Assembly (NCBI RefSeq): GCF_014898055.3
Contig: NW_023601433.1
Span: 17,532,141 to 17,596,140, forward strand
DNA: 64,000 bases
Reading direction: 5' to 3'
DNA from: Talpa occidentalis
Taxonomy: Eukaryota > Chordata > Mammalia > Eulipotyphla > Talpidae
The notes under the pieces were generated by a model. That model was not told the origin of the DNA and did no database searches. It worked only from the letters and a program-made list of their open reading frames with translations. Of the stretch, positions 45,622 through 57,169 are shown piece by piece (the first letter of the stretch is position 1; each line of letters opens with the position of its first letter). The position numbers and the translations under genes were made by a program.

Positions 45622-45889
45622 GGCCTCTCTGGTGGCGCAAGAGGTTAAGCACAGCGCTGTGAAGCTATCCGCAGCCTCTGTAACACAAATTCAGTCCCCA
45701 GCAGGCCAGAGAGCTACCCACATGGTGCAGCAGACCCCTCCTGTCTTGCCTGCTGCTCCCTTCAGCAGTGTATTTTCAGTCAGTCTGCTTGTTCTGTCCC
45801 CCATTCTGTCTCTGGTGAATCTTCTCATCCCCTGCACCTCTGGCCTGTACCCCAGTTCTTGCATGCATAAGTAAATAAATCTTTTTTCA
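45622..45889 (+). repeat. tRNA-derived SINE, subfamily A, full length
   Basis: Head 'ggcctctctggtggcgcaag', tail 'gcatgcataagtaaataaat'. Target duplications of 17 bp at 45605-45621 and 45890-45906, one T/C difference. Confidence 0.92.
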
Positions 45890-45906
45890 AAAAGTTGCAT
45901 AAGTCA

Positions 45907-46440
45907 AAATTCCCTTCAAAATTCTTAAGGTACCAAAATGAAGTCCAAATGCTAGTTCATAACTGGGCTGGTTACAGCCTATTTTTGCCAAAGCATGGAA
46001 TAGATTGCTAATTCTATGACTGAGCATATCTGATCAAATACAAGTTTCCTCCACTATCCAAAAGTAGAGCATTCTTATGAAACTTTTCATAAGCCAAAAT
46101 GACATAAAGCAAAGAAGCAATTACCATTAATTTATATGGAAAAATTTTGAGTGTTCCCAGACTCAAAAACATAAGTTACCAAATCGTACCAAATAAAACA
46201 TAAAACCTAAAATCACACTAATATATAGTAAAAGCTGGAATGACATGATAAATACATAGCCTGTAGAAAGTAATTCCTGGGGGAAGAGCTTGGCAGTGCT
46301 ACTTTTGCTGCTGTGGAGCAGTCTGAGTGTAGAACAGCTGCTACAAAACAGATGCTGAAAGTTCTTTTGTGAAATGAAGGAAAAGGATAAAAAGGTGTAA
46401 ATATTAGCAAAGAAAAAATTAATCTATTTTATTCAAAGAT
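45907..46440. other. AT-rich unique sequence
   Basis: No gene or clear repeat recognised. Confidence 0.35.
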
Positions 46441-47590
46441 TACATGGTTGTCTATGTAGAAAGCTTAAATAAATTTACAAAATATTAGAACTAGTGAGTG
46501 AAAAGGCAATCTATACACTGAGAGAAAAGATTCACAATACATATATTTAACAAAAGGCTTATATAAAAAATACAAAAAAAAAGAATGCAAATCAACAATA
46601 ATAAATTATTAACACAATTAGTTATCCGGCAAAGTAAATAAAAGCATAGTGAGACAGAAGACAAATACTAGCATGAAAAAATTTTAAAAGACTGGCAATA
46701 CCAAGTGTTGGTGAGGGTGCAGAGAAATGTTTACATTGCTGGCAAGTGTGCAAAATGGTGTAATTGGTTTGGGAAATTGGTTAACAGTTTCTAACAATCC
46801 TAAACTTATGATTGCATTTAGTAATTGCACTCTTAGATATATGCCAAAGAGAAACAGGACTCTATGTCCCCACACCAAAAACGTGTACAGAAATATTTGT
46901 AGCAACTTTATTTCTAAAACCAAAAAGTGGTAAGCATGCAAATTACATGAATAGCAGAATGAATGATTGTGATAGTCATGTGATAGAATACTACCAAGCA
47001 ATGAAAAGGAACAAACTACTGTTGTACATGGAAGACTCTCAAATGCATCATGCTAAGTTCAAGAAGTCAGTATTAAAGGTTACTTGCATATGGTTTTTAT
47101 GGTGAAAAGGCAAAACTGTACAAATGGAGAACAGATCACTAGCTGCCAGGAGTTGGGGGACCGGGGAGCATTTGACTGTAAATGGAGATTTGGATGGCTG
47201 ATGAAACTCTTCCACATCCCGATTATGGTGATAGTTACAGGAAACTACATGAAATGGTATGCACAGAAAAAGTGATTCAGCTGTATGTAAACGTAAATCC
47301 ATTCATGTTAACTGAGCCTCAGACACATAAAAGAAAGCCAGTGTACAATTCCTTTTATCTAAAGACAAAAGAAGAACCAAACTGATTTATTGTGAAAGAA
47401 GCCCAAATAATGATAAATAGTGGTAAGATTATGGTAAATAGTGGTAAAATTTACCCAAATAGTGGTAAAATTGGAGTAATGATATTAAGTGAAGAAGGGA
47501 ACTTTCTGGGGAGACAGAAAGGTTCTAAATCTTTATCTGTGTGGTGGTCATACCTATTACATCACTAAGTTTTACATTGTAGATTTGTTC
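46441..47590 (+). repeat. Old L1 ORF2 3' end plus 3' UTR
   Basis: A 1.1-kb plus-strand L1 piece: 'gttggtgagggtgcagagaa', 'ctggcaagtgtgcaaaatgg', 'tatatgccaaagagaaacag', 'gtagcaactttatttctaaa', 'gatagaatactaccaagcaa', 'gccaggagttgggggaccgg'. Many stops and indels, so the short open frames here (46727-47385) are LINE remnants. An internal 'aaatagtggtaaaat' array of about four units lies at 47410-47475. Confidence 0.8.
47410..47475 (+). repeat. Short tandem array in L1 3' region
   Basis: Units 'aaatagtggtaa' at near 15-25-bp spacing repeat four times with variation. Confidence 0.65.
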
Positions 47591-49100
47591 ACTATATTTA
47601 AATTACCTCAGAACAGTGCTGTCAAAATGTTTTATTAATGGTCACGTGACTGTGAAGAGAATTCTCAAGCATTCTTCCTTATTCTCCTACAACTGAATTT
47701 TTACCAGTACATTAAAATGCCTCAGTTTTTGAGGTAATGCATTCAATTGCTATGATGCAACGTCAAAAAAAGATACAATAGGAAATCATTAGCCATCAAA
47801 TTAGCTATTAAATAAACAACTTCCTTTCACCCTCTCAATTCATAGCCCCTGTGGGAGCATTTATTAACTTAAGGGGTTAAGCTTACATTAAGTAAGCTTG
47901 ACCGCCCTTGACCATTTAAATAGCTTATCTTTAAAAACGCAGCTACTTTTGGAACATAACTTTGTATATCTACAGATATACATAATTTTGACCATTTTTC
48001 TTTTTTAAAACATTTTCAAAACTTTGGCCAGACTGCATTATAAACCTGCATCAGTAGTGGATGGAGAGTTAATGATAAGGCCTTTCGGTGCATGAATGCA
48101 GTCTTCCTCACGTTAAAGACGCTGAAATAAAACTGCAGCATCAGCTTTGTTAATTTAAGTGCTCCCCTGATCAGCAGGTATTTTTCACATGTCTCCTGAA
48201 AGTGCAGTCTCTGGAATCCCTAACTTTAAGCCATTGAATAAGCTCCAGTTGAATGTCCAGGCCCACAAAGAGAGCCTGACTACAAAGAAACATCAACTGT
48301 TCAATCTCTCTGCCATGTCCACTTGGACCTCCCGCTTTGCTTCATTGTCTCTTCCACCACCTCAAGCTGACACAATCCCGCTGGTGACTTGTGCAGATCT
48401 TCTGCTCAAATACGATGCTTTCTTTATTTGGCTGTTTAATAAACAGCAGGGTGGCCAGGAATGAGTATGGGGGGAGCTGGGCTGAGTGGAAGGCACCATG
48501 GGGTTTCCTTTACACCCTGACAGTGGATTTGCACAGCTGGGTTCCACGGAGCCTCTGAATAGGTTGCCAAGGACTTGGCCATGCTCTGCGCAGCCACGAC
48601 TAATGCTCAGGAGGCTGGATTTCTGAGGAAAGGAGTGTTGACAGTTTGAGTCACAGAGAATGTGGGGCTGCTTCATTTAATAACTTCAGACAGCTCTGTC
48701 GGGGCTTCAACTCCCACAGACTTGTGACAATGTCCCCAAAGATGCAAAGATGAGTCACCCCATGCCTTCAGAACACATTTTTCCTTTATGCATAAAATGC
48801 ATAAAGTATATATGAGTATAATATACATACTCATTCAAAAAGGAAGTGGGAAAGAGAAGAAGAAACTGGATCACTATGTGTGACCAGCAGCAGGTGCAAT
48901 TGGAGGAAGGAAGACTGTTGTCCAAGATGGACAGAGGAGATGGGAGGAGGCTATGGGCAGCACCCCCCACCCCCAACCCAAATCACCCCTGAAGGGGGTG
49001 GGGGAAGGGTTGGAAGAGAAGATGGAGAGATTCCACACCCACACCCCACTCACATGCTTCACGTGGTAAGGGGGTTGGAACTAGCGTGGGCAGGTTGGGG
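47591..49100. other. Mostly unique sequence
   Basis: 48000-48460 is unique, GC-balanced and could be conserved. Plus-strand frame 48189-48464 is unsupported. A C-run/G-run inverted repeat lies at 48964-49004. Confidence 0.35.
48964..49004. repeat. C-run / G-run inverted repeat
   Basis: Perfect 11-bp arms 'cccccaccccc' (48964-48974) and 'gggggtggggg' (48994-49004) with a 19-bp spacer. They can form a stem or opposing G4/i-motif structures. Confidence 0.85.
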
Positions 49101-49112
49101 AGATGTCACTCT

Positions 49113-49381
49113 TTTTTTTTTTTTAAGATTTATTTATTTATTTATACAAGCACTGGGTATAGTCAGAAGTGTGGGAGGGTGACAGAATTCACCAGAGCCA
49201 GAGCGGGGAGCAGAACAGGCAGACTGATGAATTACACTGCTGAAGGGAGCAGCGGGCGTGGCAGGAGAGGTCTGCGCGCCATATGGGACCCTCACTGGCA
49301 GCTGGGGATTGAACCGGTGCTGCAGAGGCTGCAGGCAGCTTCACAACCCAGCGCTCAACCTCTGTGCCACCGGGGAGGCCC
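49113..49381 (-). repeat. tRNA-derived SINE, subfamily B, full length
   Basis: Antisense; perfect 12-bp target duplications 'agatgtcactct' at 49101-49112 and 49382-49393. Head ends 'tgtgccaccggggaggccc'. Confidence 0.93.
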
Positions 49382-49393
49382 AGATGTCACTCT

Positions 49394-52300
49394 CTTCTAG
49401 TTCCTAACTGGACACCAATGCCCCGAGGACTGGCAAAAAGACCCTGGCAGAGTGATGCTGGGGCCCAGAGCACATGCCCACCTTCCACAGAAGAGCTTCT
49501 GTCCTATCTACCTGCCTAGGTTTTATTTTTCTTTTCCTAAAGGTGGCTGAGCTGCAGCATCACCACATGCCCCACATGTTCCTTCTGCAGCTGCATCAGT
49601 GCTTGATCTCTGCATCTTTTCTTGATCTCTGCACATCATGTGAAAGTAGAGCAGCAGATTTCCCTAGTTGGTGATGCGAGGAATGAACTCTGGAAGATAA
49701 GGGGGACTCTGCTTCAGGGCTTGCCCAGTCTCAGCAACAGTGTCTTGGCTTATGTGACAAGAGCAGACTCACAGGTGCAGCTTCCTCCTGGACTAGATGC
49801 TCTTTCCCAGCTGTCTGCCTCGCTGGTAAAATAGGGAGCCCTGGGCCATGTTGACTGCACCTACAGATCTGTGTGCTGGTCCCTCTGAAGACTCACCAGC
49901 CACCTCCCTGGGAAGCAGAATAAAGGTATCTGGGTGCAGAATCCAGAGGAACACACCCCCCCATCAACAATAATTTACCCAGCATGTCCAGGGTTGCATC
50001 TGCTGTCAATTAGAAGTATATCTGGCAGCCAAAGACCTTGATTTCGCACAGATACAATGGCACCAAAGAGAAAATTTAACACAAGAGATCCAGTATATCA
50101 TAAGAGAGAGAAGGTTTTGGTAGAACAACTAAGTGTTAAATACATATATGTCAGAAAACATTTTTATTTCATAAAAATATATCATCTACATGCAGATACA
50201 CTGAAACTTGTAGCAAGCACTTGCTGTCATTTTGTGTCAATCATAAAACTCTAGGCTTACCCAAAAATGAAAAAAAAAATATTAGAGACTAAGCATAACT
50301 CAAACTTTATATTTATCTATTTTAACCTCAAAAATACAAATTTGCATTACACATTCATTTCCTTAACTGATCTTCAAAGCCATGATAAAAATGATAGTAA
50401 ATCAAAATTTCTATTGATCTACTGGGAGCAGTATGGCAAAATCATGTAGGAGGGTTTGTTGTAATAGCATCTGATAAGACCAGAGGGAAAAGACATGCAA
50501 CAGCAATTTGGAAAAATCTTGCAGCATTCTCTTTTCTTTCTACAGGTTTTTTAAAAATTCTTTTAAATTCTCTTCTATAATAAATTCTCTTCTAGCTTGC
50601 ACATCTGCAGCTGTTAACAAATAAATAAATAGGAAACATAAATGTTTCCTAACACTTATGAGATATTCACAACCTGAAATAGGGACCATTTTGCTCATTT
50701 TCCCCTGTCTATAATATGTAGATTCATTTCCCTGACACCAGCTACTCAGTCACCCCTCTCCCCCTCAATTGCTGTGACCCCCCCAGTAGACCTGTATTTT
50801 AAGTAGATGACCATTTATAAAGAAATCTTTGGGGAACTGTTCTGCTGTTTAGATGTATTCAGCACTTAATATCTGGAAAAATGGGTTTTAGTGGAAGAGG
50901 ATGATGTGGAACTCTGGGCTTGAAGTCACTCCTGGGATTTCAGCATCGTGACTTCTTCAGTGGTGCGGGCTTAGCTCAGCTAGCTCCAGCCACAGTGGGA
51001 CTCTCCCAGTCCCCAGCATCCTCGAATACACACAGACTTAGACACATTCATCACAGGGAGAACATTTTTGAGACTGTGTGGCAACTAAACCTTCATTTGT
51101 TAATGGTTAATCCCAGGCTGCAGCAAAAATACACAATAAAGGGGTTATTAAATTTTCTTATTAAATATAGTCAGGGAGCTTTGTTGCCTGCATGTCAGGT
51201 TAGAGCCACGACTGTCACATTCTTCTGAAGACAAAAAAGCACAGTGTTAGAAGGATAATCGTATATCAACGTACTTTGTCACTTGCACTTGAGCCTTCTT
51301 TAATCTTAATGAAAAGTATCAAGTGTTGAGTGTGCATTTTACACTTACACAGAGCCACTGCCAAGCCAGCTTGTCCAGTATTTCAGAAATGCCCTTCACT
51401 GCCAAGTCATTGACTGGTGCTAGGGTTTGACAGGAAGGGGACAGGCTGTCATCCCGGCAGAGGCATCGCTCCTACTGGGGTCCACACTTCAGAAATGGAC
51501 CCCAGGGAGTGGACATCAATACTCCAAGGCATTTCAGAATCAGTTCACAGTGCTTATGTCAAGGACCTCACTGATGATTTGTCATGTCCAAACCATTTAT
51601 TTTTGTCAATAAGAACCTTGACACCCAAGAGGGTGAGATGAATTCTAAAATGAAGGCTGAGCTGAAATCAGAAACCAGGTGCCCAAGTGCTGACCCACCG
51701 CAGGATGCGAGGAGGCACGCAGGCTCCAAAGGGCAGTTTGCTCCTCAAACAGGGGCGCTGATGGCCTCGGAAGCACCCCAAACAAGGAGACCTCAACCAG
51801 TAGCACATAACAGTAGAGAACTGGAAGCACTGGAGGGTTCCTTCAGCTGCAGTTGAACACACCAAGTTGGTGACACAAAGGCTGTTGAGGAAGGGGTCAA
51901 TACCATGCAAGGAAGGAAGCCAAGGGGCCTTTGCTGGCCCAATGGGCAAGTCAGAAATCCAGGTTAGTTAATGGAAAATCTTCCTTAATGCTGACACCTT
52001 ACTACAAACATTTTTTAAAAAGCATGTATGCAGGGAGGAGTCTGCCCCGGGCTTCCAGCTGTCAACTTCTGTCTTGAAAGAGCTAATGATGGATGCATAT
52101 TTTCACAGACACTATATCTTACTGATTGTCAACTTCACCCAGCTAGAAGGTCTAAAGGATTTACAACCCAAAGAGTCCAAGATGTCAGGAACATCAGAGG
52201 ACCAGATTCATAGGCTCGCCTGATTTTTATGAGGATGTGACCGGCCTCATGGGAAGGACTAGAACTACAAGGAGAGAGCGCTGGGGAGTAAAGCGCTGTC

Positions 52301-52505
52301 TGACGGCAGGGAAGCAGGGAGCGTGAGTATAGCCCAGTTAGCATGTCTTGGCTAGAGTCCAGGGAAGACATTACAAAGGTATAGCAAGGAGCAAAAAGAT
52401 TCAAGAGATGAAAAAGGGTGGCCTTGCCTTCGCCACTTGAGCCGTCACACATCCTGCCTCCACCCTGACAGCAGAGGTCACAGGGAAAACCTTCTCCGTA
52501 TCCAC
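49394..52505. other. Mostly unrecognised sequence
   Basis: No repeat family safely assigned over 3.1 kb. 50057-50251 opens with 'acaATGgcaccaaagagaaa' and could be a decayed coding or retroposed fragment. 50968-50984 imitates a tRNA box A without box B. No gene called. Confidence 0.35.
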
Positions 52506-52509
52506 TGCA

Positions 52510-52713
52510 TAGAGCACTAAGGTAATATTAAGTCTTTTCTGATCATGACACCACCCTTAGCTAGACAGAATTGCCAAAGAGCTCTGCGTGGGCTGGGAAA
52601 ACCCTCTCTCCCTAAAAGTCCCTGCTTCATGACCACAGTCTAAGTCAGCAATTCCAGAAACAGGCTCTAACTAGAATTCAAAGTCAGGTTACCATTGAGA
52701 AATGTCAGTACTG
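52510..52713 (+). repeat. 204-bp direct duplication, copy 1
   Basis: Aligns without gaps to 53871-54074 with about 15 substitutions (near 93 percent identity by eye), from 'tagagc' through 'aaggtaatattaagtctt', 'caccacccttagctagacag' and 'caggctctaactagaattca' to 'gaaatgtcag'. Same strand, starts 1361 bp apart. Confidence 0.92.
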
Positions 52714-52795
52714 TCTGTCTTTGGTGGCTGTATCCACTGCAGCAAACACATTCATCCAGCAAGTTCTTTTTGGGCCTCTGATAAATGCAAGACCT

Positions 52796-53112
52796 TGGTC
52801 TTAGTCAGTTGGGGCTGCCATCCAGTCAGGCTGGATGCTGCACTGAGTGGCTTCAACAATATTTATTTCTCAGTCCGGAGGTGGGGAGTTCAAGGGCAAT
52901 GTGGTACAGATTCAGGGGCCTGGTGAGGGCCCATTTCTTGGTTTACAGACAGCATTCTCCTCCCTGACCCTTGTGTGGTGAAGAGATGAGAAAGCTGCCT
53001 GGGCTGTCTTTCATAAGGACACTGATCCCATTCACGAGGGCTCCACTCTCATCATCAAATCACCCCTCAAATACCATCACATTGGGGGTTCGAATGTCAA
53101 CCTATGAAAAGG
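52796..53112 (-). repeat. MaLR-type LTR (MLT1/MST-like), antisense
   Basis: 'ttagtcagttggggctgcca', 'ctgagtggcttcaacaatat', 'tttatttctcagtccggagg', 'ataaggacactgatcccatt', 'aataccatcacattgggggt' and 'tcgaatgtcaacctatga' are the reversed order of a MaLR LTR. It lies between the two copies of the 204-bp duplication. Confidence 0.8.
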
Positions 53113-53870
53113 AGAGAGGAAGGAATAAAAACATTCAGTCCATAACCACCCAGAAAGTTGATCAGACTCACGCTGACAAAAATATGTGTTCTCTTCCATA
53201 CTCATTACAAATGACAGTTGGATATATTGTAACATTCTATTTTTAAGGTGTGGGTGTAGAGACTACACAGCTTCCCAAAGAGCAATCTTTCAGTACTTAC
53301 TGGTATCAGTAAGATATTTTCAGCTGTCGGTAATAGGAAATCACAACTAAAAGTAGCTCTAACAATAAGGAAATGTATTATCTCGCATAACAAGAAGTCA
53401 AAAGATAGCACGTGTTCTGGGGGTAAGATGTCAGGACTCCACATTCCTCTGCACTGGATCTGCTCTGTGCACTGGCATCGACCTCAGGCTGGAGATAAGA
53501 TGGCTGAGCCTGTGCCAAGACTCACACACAAAAGCATCCAGAGAAAGAAAAGAAATCTATTTCTTAATGGCTTTCAAGGATATCGGGATTTTTCCCAGAA
53601 GTGTCCCTCAAGACAGCTCCCCTGTCCCCCCATGCCTTTGACTTCTCTCATATCTACTAGCTAAGATTAGGTCTCTTGTCTAATCCTAAACCAGTCATTG
53701 GCATGAATTGTGCAGTTGATTCAACTGGCTTAGGTTAATTACCTGAAGTGGGGTGTACATTGCGGAGTGTACTACACTAGCCACAACAATATCAAAAATC
53801 CTTGACTTCATAATTCTACCTCTGAAAATTTATCTTAAGGAAAATATCAAAAATCTTTCCAAAAGCACCA
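53113..53870. repeat. Ancient repeat-like region
   Basis: 53300-53690 ('taacaataaggaaatgtatt', 'ctcacacacaaaagcatcca', 'cccagaagtgtccctcaaga', 'cagtcattggcatgaattgt') recalls a common old MER-type repeat; family not assigned. Confidence 0.4.
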
Positions 53871-54074
53871 TAGAGCTTTAAGGTAATATTAAGTCTTTCC
53901 TGATCATGACACCACCCTTAGCTAGACAGAATTGCCGAAGAGTTCTGCGTGGGCTTGAAAAACCCTCTCTCCCTAAATGTCGCTGCTTCAGGACCACAGT
54001 CTAAGACAGCAATTCCAGAAACAGGCTCTAACTAGAATTCAACACCAGGTTACCATTGAGAAATGTCAGAACTG
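53871..54074 (+). repeat. 204-bp direct duplication, copy 2
   Basis: Partner of 52510-52713, equal length. Divergence near 7 percent implies an old but lineage-age event rather than an assembly artefact. Confidence 0.92.
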
Positions 54075-54298
54075 ATTCTGCCATACCCCAAACACTATTT
54101 TTCTCATTGACCACAAGGCCAAGGTCATTCCTAATCACCTGGACACTTGTCATCATACACACCTGTGCACCTCCTACTCCAACCCACTGTCTCACCCTCC
54201 CTGGGCTCCACAAATACTTCCACTCTGCCTTCTGAAACTCCTGATCCAGCCATAGCAAAACTCTGTATCTCTAATTCTCCTCTAAATGTGGCCTTCTT

Positions 54299-54570
54299 GG
54301 GCCTCCCTAGTGGTGCAAGAGATTAAGCACAGCACTGTGAAGCTACCTGCAGCCTCTGCAGCATAAGTTCAATCCCCAGCTGGCCAGGGAGCTACCCACA
54401 TGGCACAGCAGACCTCTCCTGTCTCGCCTGCTGCTCCCCTCAGCATTGTGTTTCAGTCAACCCACCTGTTCTGCTTCCACACTCTGTCTCTGGTGAATCC
54501 TCTCACCCCCACACCTCTGGCCTGTACCCCAGTTCTTGTATGCATAAATAAATCTAAATAAATAAATAAA
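54299..54570 (+). repeat. tRNA-derived SINE, subfamily A, full length
   Basis: Head 'gggcctccctagtggtgcaa', tail 'tgcataaataaatctaaata'. Matching flanks 'aaatgtggccttctt' at 54284-54298 and 54572-54586. Confidence 0.92.
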
Positions 54571-54589
54571 TAAATGTGGCCTTCTTCAT

Positions 54590-56065
54590 GCATGGTCATC
54601 TTTCTCTCACCTCTTGCCCTGCTGAGCTGGGACCTGGGTGGCGTTAAGTTTTTCCTCCTCAGTGCTGCTTCCAGACTACGGTGACCCCTCCTGCCTCACG
54701 GTGCACCTTCCTCTGTAGCCTTCCATTCATGCCCTCTTACTCCTTGAAGATATAAACTCTTGGATAACCATCTGCCTCTTTTCCAGTCCTCTTGTCATAA
54801 TTCTCAGGGGCCCCCCCTATGTAGGGAAACAATTCCTACACTGCTTTGTCTTATCATTTACTTAATCTTCTCACCTCCAGTGAAACTTGTCTTCCAGGCC
54901 AGGTCAGCTGTTAACTCCCAGGAACACCTCTCTTAGAATGTTAGTGTAAGTCACTGTGCTGCTTCCATGATCTTAATTTTAAGCATCTCACTTTGCAAAC
55001 ACCACATCCTATACGTGCAAAGCACCTATCACCTCCCGTCAGGCCTCATTCCCATAATACTTCTGCCTCACTGAGCTGGCAAATCCACTGCTCCTGTCAC
55101 GTTTCCTTTGTCCATCATCTGCCTCAGATACTCACATCCTTCCTTCTACAGTTTAGATTCTAATGCCTCTTATTTTACATATTGCCTTGTGTAAGTTCTC
55201 ATCTTCTTTTGCCCTTCTTCACACTCACCTATAAAAAAAAGCCCAACCCTGGTTAAATTCAACTCTCTGCCTCCTCCATATTTATACCAACAGAAGTGGG
55301 ACATATGGAAGAAAAATCTCTCAAGTGTGCTTACTGTTCTCACTTAAATCCAGGAGTACGCATGACAAAGAGTCCTTAAAGCTGTCCTTCAATGCTACAT
55401 CTCCCGTCTCTCATCTCTCAATGTTCTCTTTCCATACTCTGATTCCTCCTGCCCTTGTCCACCTGCCCTCCTCCACCTCCTCTGTGCCCCCAGCCAGCGG
55501 TCTCGCATTATGAGGTTTTCCTACCATTATGAGAATTATGAGCTTTCCCTACCACCAACCCAACTGCTCTGCTCTCTTCCTTCCTATTTCAACAGAGGAG
55601 CTGCTATTCCTCCTCTCTAAGGCCCCCAGCATTTCCTATAACTTTACGTCCCCCTCTCTATTCAACCATTCCCACCGGTATACAAACATGCTGTGATTTT
55701 TGCCATCTTCAAGCAAAAAAAGAAAACGTCCTTAACTTCAAAGCACTTCCGAGTACCTCTTCATGTTTCTTTGCCCTTTTATAACAAAGCTTCTCTACAG
55801 AATTATCTGATTCTCCCTTCCCATGCTCTCACGAATCTCCACCACTCCAGAGCAGCCCTTGCCAAGGTCAACAATGACCTTCACATTGACAAAAATGGTT
55901 AGTTTTCGTCTTATTTGTGTGTCTGCTGAGCAATACATCTTTCCTGAAAGTGTTCTGCATTTAGTTTCTAAGACACCAGCCTTCTTTGTTTCTTCTCCTC
56001 TCTCTCAGTTGGAGGGCTTCCTTCTTCCTAACTTCCGAGACAGCAGTTCTCCCACCTGCATGTTA
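54590..56065 (+). repeat. Long L2 LINE fragment with RT similarity
   Basis: Pyrimidine-rich plus-strand DNA in the order of L2 ORF2: 'ttaaatccaggagtacgcat' (about 55346), 'ggtatacaaacatgctgtga' (55677), then a reverse-transcriptase part. In the frame 55693-55902, residues ...HHSRAALAKVNNDLH... match the conserved 'HSTETALAKVTNDL' motif of L2/CR1-type RTs. The catalytic YADD block is absent and the frame is broken, so no activity. 54590-55330 is assigned with less certainty. Confidence 0.7.
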
Positions 56066-56806
56066 GGACTCTCTGGAAAGTGTCTACAGAATTCTGAAAC
56101 CTAGATTCTACACCAGATAACTGAGCCAGGAGCCCTGCAGAGGGAGGTGGTCCAGATACCACCATGTATTTTGGAATATCTGAAGGTGTTGCTATTGGGC
56201 AGCTGGGGCAAAGGCCACTGCTGGAAACATGGGCACAGGCAGAAGGCTGAGATTCTCAGACCACTCCTACCTTCTCCATCCACACTCACCCCCAGATGAC
56301 AGCATCCATGCTGGGGATTCCCAAGTAACCATCTCCACCTTACCTTTCCTCCCAACTCCATACTTGTAAATTAGATAGAAAGAAAAAGAGTGTATATAAA
56401 TGAAAATGAAAAATTAAATTTCATTTTAAAATTCAGATACTTCTTATAAAGTTAATCTCAAATGTGTCTTCTACAGAAGCAACTGATGACTATAGAGCAA
56501 TGTCAAACAGTTCATTTTAAGAATAAATGCTATGGCCCAGAAATGAAAATAAAGTTAGCTGCAGGATGTAGAACATAAAAGTGAGAATCACCTTGGAGTC
56601 TGCCTGGAGTCAGGTACTGCTGAACCCAGAAGTGGCACAAATATGAGTGTCATCGAAGTTTTCACTACATCTTCAAGCAAAATTGTTTCTTAAAGGTTAT
56701 TTAAAATTTTAACCAAAACCTTACTTACAAAAACAATTGACAAGTGAATAACTTTTGTAATGATTTGGAGGGAGGAAAGCAGGAAAAACCTAACTGGACC
56801 TTTCTT
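56066..56806. other. Unique sequence, no gene seen
   Basis: No repeat or exon recognised. Confidence 0.35.
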
Positions 56807-56821
56807 AAAAGAGCTCATAGG

Positions 56822-57077
56822 GGGCCTCCCCAGTGGCACAGCGGTTGAGCGCTGGGTTGTGAAGCTGCCCGCAGCCTCTGCAGCGCTGGTTCGATCCCCG
56901 GCTGCTCCCCGGCTGCTCCCCGGCTGCTCCCTGGCCACCTGAGGAGGGTGCCACATGGGCCTGCCGCCCCAGCTCCCCTCAGCAGTGTATTTCGTCGGCC
57001 TGCCTGTTCTGCTCTCCACTCTGTCTGTGGTGAATTCTCTCACCCTCCTGCGCTTCTGACTGTACCTAGTGCTTGTA

Positions 57078-57108
<31 letters not shown>

Positions 57109-57121
57109 ATCTTAAAAAAAA
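56822..57121 (+). repeat. SINE, subfamily B, with 11-bp tandem array
   Basis: Full-length head to tail. After box B an 11-bp unit 'ggctgctcccc' occurs three times in tandem (56900-56932). 15-bp target duplications 'aaaagagctcatagg' at 56807-56821 and 57122-57136. A third near-copy 'aaaagagctcacag' follows at 57156-57169 after an A/T spacer. Confidence 0.93.
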
Positions 57122-57169
57122 AAAAGAGCTCATAGGAAAAAAATAAAAAATAAATAAAAGAGCTCACAG

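Noticed and set aside
50960..51040. tRNA-like start 'gggcttagctcagctag'
   Set aside because: There is no matching box B (GGTTCGANTCC) or acceptor stem; coincidental box A resemblance.
56690..57133. 147-codon minus-strand frame
   Set aside because: It is mostly the antisense of a SINE; the repeated Leu/Tyr/Ile part is the (TTTA)n tail.
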